DNA from: Streptomyces globisporus | GTDB lineage: Bacteria > Actinomycetota > Actinomycetes > Streptomycetales > Streptomycetaceae | Direction of reading: 5' to 3' | Length of the DNA: 64,000 nt | Assembly: GCA_014649555.1 (NCBI GenBank) | Contig: BMTG01000001.1 | Coordinates: 868,001 to 932,000, forward strand | In this document: positions 46,679-55,117 of the stretch, in pieces | Numbering within the stretch: position 1 is the stretch's first letter | Layout: every line of letters starts with the position of its first letter | Made by a program: the position numbers and the translations under genes | Notes under the pieces: generated by a model | What the model was told of the DNA's origin: nothing | Databases searched by the model: none | What the model saw: the letters and a program-made list of their open reading frames with translations, nothing else

Positions 46679-48346
46679 ATGCCTCACACGACCAGCCCCA
46701 CCGCAACCACCACCGGCACCACCACACCCACTTCCGCATCCGCTTCCGTCGACTCCCTCTCCCTCCCCTGGGAGGAACTGGTCACCTCCGCTCTCCTGGG
46801 GACCGACCGCCGTCCTCCGGCACCACGCGGCGCCCCCGTACCGGCCGATGCCCCCGCGGCTCTGCTGGACGCCGCCGCGCTGCACACCGTGCGGCGGCGG
46901 GCCGGGCTGCTGCCCGCCGTGCCGGAGGCCCGGCCCGAGCCCGCCGCCCCGGACCCGCGCCCGGCGCTCCCCGAGGCCGCCCGGCACCGGCTCGCCCACC
47001 TGCTGGCCGACCGCTCCGCACCCTCGGGCGGCGGGCGGCGCGGGACCGCGCCCGACCTCACCGAGCTCATCCCGCAGTGGCTGGCCATCGCCAACCGGCG
47101 GGGCTTCCGCGCCCCGGCGGCCCTGCTGCCCGCGCTGCTGGACGCCGCCCGCGCGCGGACGGACCTTCGCCCGCAGGCGCTCGCGTTCGCCGGTCCGCGC
47201 GGGATGTGGCTGGCCGGGCTGAACCCCGACTGGAAGTTCGCCCTGCGGGGCTCCGCGAGCGGTGCGCCGCAGCCCGATCTCACGGACCCGGACGCGGTGG
47301 CCCGGCTGTGGGAGGAGGGGCTGTTCGCGGAGCGGGTCGCGCTGCTCGACGCCGTACGGGCACAGGATCCCCCCGCCGCGCTCGCCCTGCTCGCCACCAC
47401 CTGGCCGGCCGAACGGGCCGAGGACCGGCTGATGTTCCTGGATTCCCTGCGGTCGGGGCTGGGCGGCGCCGACGAGCCGTTCCTGGAGCAGGCCCTGTCC
47501 GACCGCAGCCGCAACGTCCGCGCCACTGCGGCCGAACTGCTGTCCGCCCTGCCCGAGTCGGCACTCGCCGGACGGATGGCGGCCCGCGCGCTGTCCTGCG
47601 TGCATCCGGACCGTACGGGGGCCGTCGCCTCCATCGCCGTGGAGGCGCCGCACGAATGCGACGCGGACATGCAGCGCGACGGCGTCATGGCGGTCCCGCC
47701 CACGGGACGTGGCGAACGGTCCTGGTGGCTCGGGCAGTTGGTGGAGGCCACCCCGCTCGGCGTCTGGGAGGAACGGTTCGGCGAGCGTCCGGCCGACGAG
47801 ATCGTGGCCCTGCCCGTGGCCGACGACTGGGCCGACGAACTGCACACCGCCTGGTGCCGGGCGGCGGCCCGGCAGCGGAATCCGCGGTGGTCCCGGGCCC
47901 TGCTCGGGCGTCCGTCGGAGCCGGTGACGAGCGGCTCCGGGACGGCCTCGATCGCCGAGCGCTCGAAGCTCCTGGCCATTCTGGACGAGGGGGAACGTGC
48001 CTCCTGGGTCGCCGAGTTCATCGCGGCGCACGGCCTGTCGGAGGCGTTCCAGCTGCTCGGGGTGTGCACGGTCCCCTGGGCCGGGCCGCTCGGGCGTGCG
48101 GTGGTCGACGCGCTCGACATCGCGCGGGACGGCGGGAGTTATCCGTGGAGCTTCAGCGGGGTGATGGGCCTCGCCGAACGCTGTCTGGATCCGGCCGAGG
48201 CCGACCGGCTGGAGGTCCTGACGGCCACGCAGGACGAGCAGGAGGGCGCGTCACCGGGCGCCGGCGGCTACTGGTCCGAGGCCTTCCAGCGTCTGGTCTC
48301 CACGCTGCGGCTGCGCGCCGCGATGGAGGCGGAGCTGATGGGCTGA
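46679..48346 (+). CDS. DUF5691 family protein
   Basis: 555 residues. After a Thr-rich leader the conserved part starts WEELVTSALLGTDRRPP. It is largely alpha-helical with HEAT-like segments, for example QALSDRSRNVRATAAELLSA and LLATTWPAERAEDRLMFLDS. No catalytic motif is seen. In the families I know, DUF5691 genes accompany SWIM, MoxR, DUF5682 and VWA genes, so it is probably a scaffold or adaptor of that system. The ATG has GGGAGGGGAAAG upstream. It is 162 bases after the SWIM gene. Confidence 0.88.
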   Translation: MPHTTSPTATTTGTTTPTSASASVDSLSLPWEELVTSALLGTDRRPPAPRGAPVPADAPAALLDAAALHTVRRRAGLLPAVPEARPEPAAPDPRPALPEAARHRLAHLLADRSAPSGGGRRGTAPDLTELIPQWLAIANRRGFRAPAALLPALLDAARARTDLRPQALAFAGPRGMWLAGLNPDWKFALRGSASGAPQPDLTDPDAVARLWEEGLFAERVALLDAVRAQDPPAALALLATTWPAERAEDRLMFLDSLRSGLGGADEPFLEQALSDRSRNVRATAAELLSALPESALAGRMAARALSCVHPDRTGAVASIAVEAPHECDADMQRDGVMAVPPTGRGERSWWLGQLVEATPLGVWEERFGERPADEIVALPVADDWADELHTAWCRAAARQRNPRWSRALLGRPSEPVTSGSGTASIAERSKLLAILDEGERASWVAEFIAAHGLSEAFQLLGVCTVPWAGPLGRAVVDALDIARDGGSYPWSFSGVMGLAERCLDPAEADRLEVLTATQDEQEGASPGAGGYWSEAFQRLVSTLRLRAAMEAELMG

Positions 48347-48380
48347 CGGCGGCGGAGGGGCACTGTCGCCCCGAGGCGGA

Positions 48381-48408
48381 GACGGGCCCCCTGCGCGGCG
48401 GGCCCGTC
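48381..48408 (+). terminator. Terminator of the SWIM-DUF5691 operon
   Basis: Nine-base arms GACGGGCCC and GGGCCCGTC around a 10-base loop, 34 bases after the DUF5691 stop. Confidence 0.65.
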
Positions 48409-48418
48409 CCGGGGCGGC

Positions 48419-48513
48419 GTTCAGGTCTGGGTACGGCGCCCAGGCCTGGGTACGGGGTTCAGGTCTGGGTGCGGGGTTCAGATCTGGTTACGGCGTTCAG
48501 GCCTGGGCGGCCT
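48419..48513. repeat. 19-bp tandem repeat, about five copies, running into the mutase gene 3' end
   Basis: Units of GTTCAGGTCTGGGTACGGC type start at 48419, 48438, 48457, 48476 and 48495. The last copy contains the stop codon and final codons of the minus-strand mutase gene. The copies have diverged by one to several bases each. Confidence 0.85.
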
Positions 48514-48910
48514 GGCGGACGTTGGCGTTGACCCACGTGACGATCTCGGTCGTCGTCGCCCCGGGCGTGAAGAGCTCCGCGACACCCAGCTTCTTCAGCG
48601 GGGCGATGTCGTCCTCGGGGATGATCCCGCCGCCGAACACCTTGATGTCCTCCGCCTCGCGGGCCTTCAGCAGTTCGATCACCTTGGCGAACAGCGTGTT
48701 GTGCGCCCCGGAGAGGATCGAGAGGCCGATGGCGTCGGCGTCCTCCTGGATCGCCGTGTCGACGATCTGCTCGGGCGTCTGGTGGAGCCCGGTGTAGATC
48801 ACCTCCATACCGGCGTCCCGCAACGCCCGCGCGATGACTTTGGCCCCGCGGTCGTGGCCGTCGAGGCCCGGCTTGGCCACCACCACACGGATCGGACCGG
48901 TCACACCCAT
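48497..48910 (-). CDS. icmB: B12-binding small subunit of acyl-CoA mutase (isobutyryl-CoA mutase type)
   Basis: 137 residues, the length of IcmB. The cobalamin-binding domain has the DxHxxG motif in [15 protein letters not shown], and also [12 protein letters not shown] and [15 protein letters not shown]. It pairs with a separately encoded large subunit to interconvert isobutyryl- and n-butyryl-CoA; no large subunit is nearby. A methylmalonyl-CoA mutase role cannot be excluded by the sequence seen. The ATG at 48910 matches the family start [15 protein letters not shown]. Confidence 0.85.
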   Translation of the reverse strand: MGVTGPIRVVVAKPGLDGHDRGAKVIARALRDAGMEVIYTGLHQTPEQIVDTAIQEDADAIGLSILSGAHNTLFAKVIELLKAREAEDIKVFGGGIIPEDDIAPLKKLGVAELFTPGATTTEIVTWVNANVRQAAQA

Positions 48911-49430
48911 CACTGCCTCCACCTGGTCTCCCGCGTCTGAAGGGACGGGGATGTGAACGAACGTTATCCACAGCATCCCGCAAGCCACAGTTTCGCGGCA
49001 GCCGGGGAGGGGGAAATCACACGTGGGACATGTTCGCCAGGCGTCGTCCCCGGCAACACGCGGAGTTCCGCCGCGCGGGGCCCGGCGCCAGGGGGTGTCT
49101 TGTCGGTCAGGCCGGATCAGGGAGCGGGGTCTGGTGCCGTGCATCGTAAGGCGGAGGAGGGAGTCGACGCGGAGCGTCGGCGACCGACGACAACGCCGCG
49201 AGGTGCGGTGTCAGACCCCGCGAGCCCGGCCTGACCGACAAGACACCCCCTAGGGGAGCCGCTACGAGGTCGCCGTACCACCGCGCCGCCAGCCGCACGG
49301 CACGGTGGTACGGCTCCACGACCCCGGCCACGGCCGCCCGGCCGTCCGGCAGCACTCCTCGTCCCGCCACCCACAAGGGCGTACGGGGACGGGGGCCGCC
49401 TCCTCCGTACGCCGGTGCAGGAGGCAGGCC
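48911..49430. other. 520-base gene-free region holding a MITE-like element
   Basis: No credible gene is seen on either strand. The central part is the inverted-repeat element at 49090-49251. The left end probably contains the icmB promoter and the right end the lipase promoter. Confidence 0.6.
49090..49251. mobile_element. MITE-like inverted-repeat element, 162 bp
   Basis: Perfect 26-base terminal arms: 49090-49115, starting AGGGGGTGTCTTGTCGGTCA, and its complement at 49226-49251. Inner arms of 10 bases (GCGGGGTCTG at 49124-49133 and CAGACCCCGC at 49212-49221) let the whole element fold. It has no coding capacity. There is no obvious target-site duplication. It could be a non-autonomous transposon remnant or another large hairpin repeat. 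Confidence 0.65.
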
Positions 49431-50357
49431 GTGAAGTTCCCCCCACCCCTCTCCCCGCTGACCTGCTTCACCCACCTCAGCCGCCTCACCCGTCTCCCGG
49501 CCCTCCCCCGGCTGCCGGGGCCCCGGCTGTCGTCCGCGCTGCTCGGCGCCACCGCGCTGGAGCTGTTCGTCCTCACCGGGCGGCTGATCGTCTACCCCTT
49601 CGGGCTCACCCCCGAGCGGGACGGGACCGCGCCCGCCGAGGCCGGGCCTCCGGCCGCGACCGGTCCGCCGACCACGACCACGACCGCGACCACCGCCCTG
49701 CCGGTGATGGCCGCCACGACGCCGCCCGTCGTCCTGCTGCACGGCTTCATCGACAACCGCTCCGCGTTCGTCGTCCTGCGCCGCACGCTGACCCGGCACG
49801 GCCGCCGCCTGGCATCCCTCAACTACTCGCCGCTGACCCGCGACGTCCGCACCGCCGCCGAACTGCTCGGCCGGCATGTGGAGGAGATCTGCGCGCGCAC
49901 CGGGCACGGCCGGGTCGACATCGTCGGGCACAGCCTCGGGGGCCTGATCGCCCGCTACTACGTGCAGCGGCTCGGCGGTGACCGGCGCGTGCGCACCCTG
50001 GTGACGCTCGGGACCCCGCACGGGGGCACCGCCGTCGCCCCCGGGGCGGGCGTTCACCCCATCGTGCGGCAGATGCGCGGCGGCTCCTCGGTGATCGAGG
50101 AGCTGCGCGGTCCCGCCCCCGGCTGCCGGACCCGCTTCGTGAGCTTCTGGAGCGAGCTGGACCAGGTGATGGTCCCCGTCGAGACGGCGTGCGTCGACCA
50201 CCCGGATCTCGACGCGGTGAACGTCCGCGTCACCGGCATCGGACACCTCGCGCTGCCCGTGCACCCCACGGTGGCCGCAGCGGTCCGTGAGGCCCTTGAG
50301 GCGCCGGAGGCCGGAGAGGACGACGCCACCGCCGCCGGGGCGACGTCCGCGGCCTGA
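49431..50357 (+). CDS. Alpha/beta-hydrolase, triacylglycerol lipase type
   Basis: 308 residues. A hydrophobic N-terminal segment (LLGATALELFVLTGRLIVYP) probably anchors or exports it. The lipase core has the oxyanion segment VVLLHGFIDN, the nucleophile elbow VDIVGHSLGGLIARYY, TLGTPHGGTAVA, and the Asp/His region DHPDLDAVNVRVTGIGHLAL. Substrate is unknown, presumably an ester or lipid. The GTG at 49431 has GGAGG at ideal distance, so upstream in-frame starts are rejected. Confidence 0.9.
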   Translation: MKFPPPLSPLTCFTHLSRLTRLPALPRLPGPRLSSALLGATALELFVLTGRLIVYPFGLTPERDGTAPAEAGPPAATGPPTTTTTATTALPVMAATTPPVVLLHGFIDNRSAFVVLRRTLTRHGRRLASLNYSPLTRDVRTAAELLGRHVEEICARTGHGRVDIVGHSLGGLIARYYVQRLGGDRRVRTLVTLGTPHGGTAVAPGAGVHPIVRQMRGGSSVIEELRGPAPGCRTRFVSFWSELDQVMVPVETACVDHPDLDAVNVRVTGIGHLALPVHPTVAAAVREALEAPEAGEDDATAAGATSAA

Positions 50358-50456
50358 AAATAGAACACCACTCGAACGTAGGGCCAAGGCTGCGTCTGCC
50401 GTCCGCCGAAAGACGGCCGATTGCCCGTTTCCTGCGGACCCAAAACCTGTTGAAGA

Positions 50457-50486
50457 TTGTCGTCCTCACATACCGCCGGGTACAGT
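50457..50486 (+). promoter_or_regulatory. Candidate housekeeping promoter of the M23 peptidase gene
   Basis: -35 TTGTCG (50457-50462), 18-base spacer, -10 TACAGT (50481-50486), about 80 bases upstream of the start codon. Confidence 0.5.
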
Positions 50487-50563
50487 CGCGGCCACTGCTT
50501 CCCCCTGGGACACCCCTGACCGGGACCCAGAACAGTCCTGTTGCCGAGGCGAGAGAGACGTTG

Positions 50564-52321
50564 GTGAACGACCAGCACCCCCACGCCGGGCACGTCGGGT
50601 ACGACGACCGATCGACCGGCAGCTTCGACACCGACCCGCTCTTCGGTTCGCTCCCCGGCGGCCACGACACCGGCTACGACGTCGGTCACCCCGCCGCCGG
50701 GTACGGCGACGCCAGCTATGGCCAGGGCACCTACGGCGACGGCTACGCCACCGCGTACGCGACCGGGCAGCCGGACCACAGCGGCCAGTACGACGCCTCC
50801 GCGTGGAGCACCGGCGCCCAGCAGACGCTGACCCACGACGGCTACGCCGCTCAGGAGCACCTCCAGGACCACCCCCAGCAGGCCCACGCCACGCAGCAGT
50901 GGGACACCTCCGGGGCCTGGCAGCAGGTCGACGACCAGGACCTGACCGGCCAGTGGGCGACCGCCGACACCGGCGCCTTCCCCACCACAGGCTTCCCCTC
51001 CGCCCCGTACGGCACCGACGCCGGGTACGGGGCGGAGGCGTACGACACCACCGGCGCGTACGGCACCGGGACTTACGAGACGGCCGCCTACGAGACCGGG
51101 GCGTACCCGGCGGACACCGCGTACGGAACCGGCGGTGCCTACGGGGCGGACGCCTACGAGACCGGGGCGTACGCCACCACCGCCTTCACGACCGGCGCCT
51201 ATGACACCGGGGTCTACGAGACCGGCGCGTACGGCACGGTCGCGTACGACACCGGCGCCTACGACGCGACCGCCTGGAACTCCGGCGCCACGCCCGGGGA
51301 CGCCGCGTACGAACCCGAACAGACGTCGCAGTCGCTGTACGAACAGCAGCAGGCCGACATGACGGCGCCCGAGGGGCCGGCCGAGGCTGACGGCACGGCC
51401 GGTGAACCGGTGCACGACGCATCCTCCACCGCTCAGTTCGACGCCCTCGCTCACGACATCGCACCGGACGTCACGCCGGACGTCATGCCGGAGCCGGAGC
51501 AGGACGCCGGGGACGGCTTCCCCGACCCGTACTCCGTGAACCGCACCGCGGTCCGTCCCCCCGCCCCGCGCAACCGGGCCCGCCGCCGCACCCCCGCCAA
51601 GCGCTCCGCCCTGCTGACCGTCGCGGTGCCCTCCGCCTGCGTGATGAGCGTCGCGGGCATCGCGGCCGCCTCGGTCGGCGGGATGCCCGGCGGCGAGGAG
51701 AAGCCGGAGGAGACGACCACCTCGCTGGCGGTCGCCGACCCCAGCACGGTCCAGCCGGTCGCCGCCAACAACCGGCTGGACAGCCAGCTGGCGCAGCTCT
51801 CCGAGGGCAGCGACGACTTCCGCGAGCGGGCGAGCCGCACCCAGGAGCGCATCGACCTGCGGGAGCGGCAGGCGGCGGAGAAGAAGAAGCGCGAGGAGGA
51901 GGCCGCACGCCGTGAGGCGCTGCGCCCCAAGTTCGTCCTGCCGGTCAAGCAGCACGGGCTCTCCGCCTACTACGGCCAGGCGGGCGTCAACTGGATGTCC
52001 GTGCACTCTGGCATCGACTTCCCCGTCTCGTACGGCACTCCGGTGATGGCCGCGACCGACGGCACCGTACGCACCCAGCTGAACAGCGCCTACGGGGTCA
52101 TGGCGATCGTGACCGCAGCGGACGGCACCGAGACCTGGTACTGCCACCTCAGCAGCACCAAGATCCGCTCGGGCCCGGTGAAGGCCGGCGACGTCATCGC
52201 GTACTCCGGGAACTCGGGCAACTCCACCGGCCCGCACCTGCACTTCGAGGTCCGGCCCGGCGGCGGCGCGGCGATCGACCCGCTGGTGTGGCTGCGCAGC
52301 AAGGGTCTCAACCCGGCCTGA
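50564..52321 (+). CDS. M23 family metallopeptidase with repetitive N-terminal domain
   Basis: 585 residues. The first ~345 are polar and disordered, with many TGAY/ETGAY/DTGAY repeats at about residues 150-245. A membrane segment (ALLTVAVPSACVMSVAGIAA) at ~350-370 and a charged coiled coil (SRTQERIDLRERQAAEKKKR) follow. The C-terminal LytM domain has zinc ligands in HSGIDF and GPHLHFEV, so it should cut peptidoglycan peptide bridges outside. The N-terminal repeats would stay in the cytoplasm. The GTG at 50564 follows GAGAGAG. Confidence 0.9.
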   Translation: MNDQHPHAGHVGYDDRSTGSFDTDPLFGSLPGGHDTGYDVGHPAAGYGDASYGQGTYGDGYATAYATGQPDHSGQYDASAWSTGAQQTLTHDGYAAQEHLQDHPQQAHATQQWDTSGAWQQVDDQDLTGQWATADTGAFPTTGFPSAPYGTDAGYGAEAYDTTGAYGTGTYETAAYETGAYPADTAYGTGGAYGADAYETGAYATTAFTTGAYDTGVYETGAYGTVAYDTGAYDATAWNSGATPGDAAYEPEQTSQSLYEQQQADMTAPEGPAEADGTAGEPVHDASSTAQFDALAHDIAPDVTPDVMPEPEQDAGDGFPDPYSVNRTAVRPPAPRNRARRRTPAKRSALLTVAVPSACVMSVAGIAAASVGGMPGGEEKPEETTTSLAVADPSTVQPVAANNRLDSQLAQLSEGSDDFRERASRTQERIDLRERQAAEKKKREEEAARREALRPKFVLPVKQHGLSAYYGQAGVNWMSVHSGIDFPVSYGTPVMAATDGTVRTQLNSAYGVMAIVTAADGTETWYCHLSSTKIRSGPVKAGDVIAYSGNSGNSTGPHLHFEVRPGGGAAIDPLVWLRSKGLNPA

Positions 52322-52346
52322 CGGAACGGCGGAAGATCGAGCACGG

Positions 52347-52384
52347 GAGTGAGGGGGAAGGGCCGAGGCCCTTCCCCCTCACTC
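52347..52384. terminator. Bidirectional terminator between M23 peptidase and pcrA
   Basis: Perfect 18-base arms (GAGTGAGGGGGAAGGGCC and complement) with a 2-base centre. Confidence 0.88.
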
Positions 52385-52389
52385 GTGTC

Positions 52390-54828
52390 CTAGAGCTTCT
52401 CGACCGGCGCGTACCGCAGGAGCAGCTTCTTCGGGCGCTCGTCGCCGAAGTCGACCGTCGCCTTGGCCTGGTCGCCGTGGCCCTCGACGGCCGTCACCGT
52501 GCCCAGGCCGAACTGGTCGTGCGTGACCCGGTCCCCGACGGCCAGTGCGACCGTCGGCTTGTCCGAGGAGCGCCGGGTCGCGAAGCCCGAGGGGCCGGAG
52601 CGGGAGCGGGAAGAGGACAGCGAGGACGTGATGCCGGAGGTGGGCCCGGCGGGGGCGGCCATCGGGCCCTTGCGCTTCCACTCCAGGTGCGCTTCCGGGA
52701 TCTCCTCCAGGAACCGCGACGGCGGGTTGTACGAGGGCTGGCCCCAGGCGCTGCGCATCGCGGCCCGGGTCAGATAGAGCCGTTCGCGGGCGCGGGTGAT
52801 GCCGACGTACGCGAGGCGGCGCTCCTCCTCCAGCTCCTTGGTCTGGCCGAGGGCCCGCATGTGCGGGAAGACGCCGTCCTCCAGGCCGGTGAGGAAGACG
52901 ACGGGGAACTCCAGGCCCTTCGCCGTGTGCAGGGTCATCAGCGTGATGACGCCGGAGCCGTCCTCGTCCTCGTCGGGGATCTGGTCGGAGTCCGCGACGA
53001 GCGCGACCTTCTCCAGGAACTCCGCGAGCGTGCCCGCGCCCTCCTCCTCGCCGCGCTCCTGCTCGAATTCGAGGGCGACGGCGGCGAGTTCCTGGAGGTT
53101 CTCGATACGGGTCTCGTCCTGCGGGTCGGTGGAGGCCTGGAGCTCGGCGAGATAGCCCGTGCGTTCCAGGACGGCTTCCAGCACGACGGCGGGCCCGGCG
53201 CCGGACTCGACGATCGTGCGCAGCTCCTCCATCAGCGTGTTGAAGCGCTTGACGGCGTTGGAGGAGCGGGCGGCCATGCCGTACGCCTCGTCGACGCGGC
53301 GCAGCGCCTGCGGGAAGGAGATCTTCTCGCGCATCGACAGGGCGTCGATCATGGCTTCGGCGCGGTCGCCGATGCCGCGCTTGGGGACGTTGAGGATGCG
53401 GCGGAGCGGGACGGTGTCCTCGGGGTTGGCGAGGACCCGGAGGTAGGCCAGGACGTCCCGGACCTCCTTGCGCTCGTAGAAGCGCACGCCGCCGACGACC
53501 TTGTAGGGCAGGCCGACGCGGATGAAGATCTCTTCGAAGACACGTGACTGGGCGTTGGTGCGGTAGAAGACGGCGACGTCGCCGGCCTTGGCGTCACCCG
53601 CGTCGGTGAGCCGGTCGATCTCGTCGGCGACGAACTGCGCCTCGTCGTGCTCGGTGTCGGCGACATAGCCGGTGATGCGGGCACCGGAGCCGGCGTTGGT
53701 CCAGAGGTTCTTCGGGCGGCGGCTCTCGTTGCGCTCGATGACGGCGTTGGCGGCGGAGAGGATCGTCTGCGTGGAGCGGTAGTTCTGCTCCAGCAGGATC
53801 GTCGTCGCGCTCGGGTAGTCCTCCTCGAACTGGAGGATGTTGCGGATGGTCGCGCCCCGGAAGGCGTAGATCGACTGGTCCGCGTCACCGACCACGCACA
53901 GCTCGGCGGGGGCGTCGTTTTTTCCGGCCGGTCCGACCAGCTCACGGACCAGCGTGTACTGGGCGTGGTTGGTGTCCTGGTACTCGTCGACGAGGACGTG
54001 GCGGAAGCGGCGGCGGTAGTGCTCGGCGACGTCCGGGAAGGCCTGGAGGAGGTGGACCGTCGTCATGATGATGTCGTCGAAGTCCAGGGCGTTGGCCTCG
54101 CGCAGGCGGGCCTGGTAGAGCGCGTACGCCTGGGCGAGGGTCTTCTCGAACCCGTCCGCTGCCTGTCCGGCGAAGGTCTCCTCGTCGATGAGCTCGTTCT
54201 TCAGGTTGGAGACCTTGGCGGTAAAGGACTTCGGCGGGTAACGCTTGGGGTCGAGGTCGAGGTCTCGGCAGACCAGGGCCATCAGGCGCTTGGAGTCGGC
54301 GGCGTCGTAGATCGAGAACGACGAGGTGAAGCCGAGCTTCTTCGACTCGCGGCGCAGGATGCGGACGCACGCGCTGTGGAACGTCATGACCCACATGGCG
54401 TTGGCGCGCGGGCCCACGAGCTGCTCGACGCGCTCCTTCATCTCGCCCGCGGCCTTGTTGGTGAAGGTGATCGCGAGGATCTGCCCGGGGTGCGTACCGC
54501 GCTCGGCCAACAGGTGGGCGATGCGGTGGGTGAGCACCCGGGTCTTGCCGGAGCCGGCCCCGGCGACGATGAGCAGCGGGGACCCGGCGTGCACGACGGC
54601 GGCGCGCTGCTCGGTGTTCAGCCCGTCGAGCAGCGCGGCGGAGTCGATCACCGGGCGCGGGTGACCGTCCCGGTAGTACCCGTCCCGGGGCGGCGGGGGC
54701 GCGTCGTAGACGCCCTCGAAGAGTCCCTCCGGCACCGCTTCGGGCGCGTGGTCCTCGGGGGGCGGCGGAGGGCCGTCCTCCGCGGGCTGGAGGCCGGTCA
54801 GGAAGTTGTCGTCAAAGAGGCTGCTCAT
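52390..54828 (-). CDS. pcrA: ATP-dependent DNA helicase PcrA/UvrD
   Basis: 812 residues, superfamily 1A 3'-5' helicase acting in excision repair and replication restart. Motifs are the Q motif LNTEQRAAVVHAG, Walker A AGAGSGKTRVLTHR, Ia TFTNKAAGEMKERV, II LVDEYQDTNHAQY, III GDADQSIYAFRGA and VI YVGITRARERLYL. The C-terminal Tudor-like domain contains VAVGDRVTHDQFGLGTV, as in PcrA. It is monocistronic. The promoter at 54838-54860 resembles the DNA-damage element found before the MoxR and SWIM operons. Confidence 0.96.
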   Translation of the reverse strand: MSSLFDDNFLTGLQPAEDGPPPPPEDHAPEAVPEGLFEGVYDAPPPPRDGYYRDGHPRPVIDSAALLDGLNTEQRAAVVHAGSPLLIVAGAGSGKTRVLTHRIAHLLAERGTHPGQILAITFTNKAAGEMKERVEQLVGPRANAMWVMTFHSACVRILRRESKKLGFTSSFSIYDAADSKRLMALVCRDLDLDPKRYPPKSFTAKVSNLKNELIDEETFAGQAADGFEKTLAQAYALYQARLREANALDFDDIIMTTVHLLQAFPDVAEHYRRRFRHVLVDEYQDTNHAQYTLVRELVGPAGKNDAPAELCVVGDADQSIYAFRGATIRNILQFEEDYPSATTILLEQNYRSTQTILSAANAVIERNESRRPKNLWTNAGSGARITGYVADTEHDEAQFVADEIDRLTDAGDAKAGDVAVFYRTNAQSRVFEEIFIRVGLPYKVVGGVRFYERKEVRDVLAYLRVLANPEDTVPLRRILNVPKRGIGDRAEAMIDALSMREKISFPQALRRVDEAYGMAARSSNAVKRFNTLMEELRTIVESGAGPAVVLEAVLERTGYLAELQASTDPQDETRIENLQELAAVALEFEQERGEEEGAGTLAEFLEKVALVADSDQIPDEDEDGSGVITLMTLHTAKGLEFPVVFLTGLEDGVFPHMRALGQTKELEEERRLAYVGITRARERLYLTRAAMRSAWGQPSYNPPSRFLEEIPEAHLEWKRKGPMAAPAGPTSGITSSLSSSRSRSGPSGFATRRSSDKPTVALAVGDRVTHDQFGLGTVTAVEGHGDQAKATVDFGDERPKKLLLRYAPVEKL

Positions 54829-54837
54829 CGCCTCCCG

Positions 54838-54860
54838 AGTCTAGGCCGACGGACTGACAA
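54838..54860 (-). promoter_or_regulatory. RecA-independent DNA-damage-type (PafBC) promoter of pcrA
   Basis: On the minus strand: TTGTCAGTC (54852-54860; 8 of 9 match TTGTCRGTG), 8 bases, then TAGACT (54838-54843). The start codon at 54828 is about 10 bases downstream, giving a very short or absent leader. Confidence 0.75.
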
Positions 54861-55068
54861 CCTTGCCCCGAAGCCGGTAAGCCGGTCGGAAGCGGCCGCC
54901 CACGCCGGGGAATCGCCCACCCCTCACCCGTACGCAGGGAGAACGGACGTCCACGTTCCGTGAAGGAGTGCCCGGTCGGAGGGGGTGCGGACGACCTGAT
55001 CCGGAAAGGTCACGAAAATGTATCGGGCATATCGCTCATCGTCCTTCCCAGCGGTGGGCCGGGTTGGC

Positions 55069-55074
55069 TAGCGT
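55069..55074 (+). promoter_or_regulatory. Candidate -10 of the riboswitch transcript
   Basis: TAGCGT about 50 bases before the riboswitch core. The same hexamer occurs before the second NlpC/P60 gene (57047-57052). No convincing -35 is seen. Confidence 0.35.
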
Positions 55075-55117
55075 GCTCGGTCAGGTGATCCGTACCTCCC
55101 TGAGGCGAACCGCGCCG

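Noticed and set aside
45158-48531. Long open frames (over 950 codons) on both strands across the SWIM and DUF5691 genes
   Set aside because: The recognisable domains are in the + strand frames called; the others are Arg/Pro/Gly-rich shadow translations.
49090-49251. Damage-type promoter in the MITE arms (TTGTCGGTC)
   Set aside because: No TANNNT follows at 8 bases and the sequence is part of the terminal repeat, so the resemblance is probably chance.
50457-50486. Damage-type promoter before the M23 peptidase gene
   Set aside because: TTGTCGTCC matches poorly after TTGTCG; the spacing fits an ordinary -35/-10 promoter instead.
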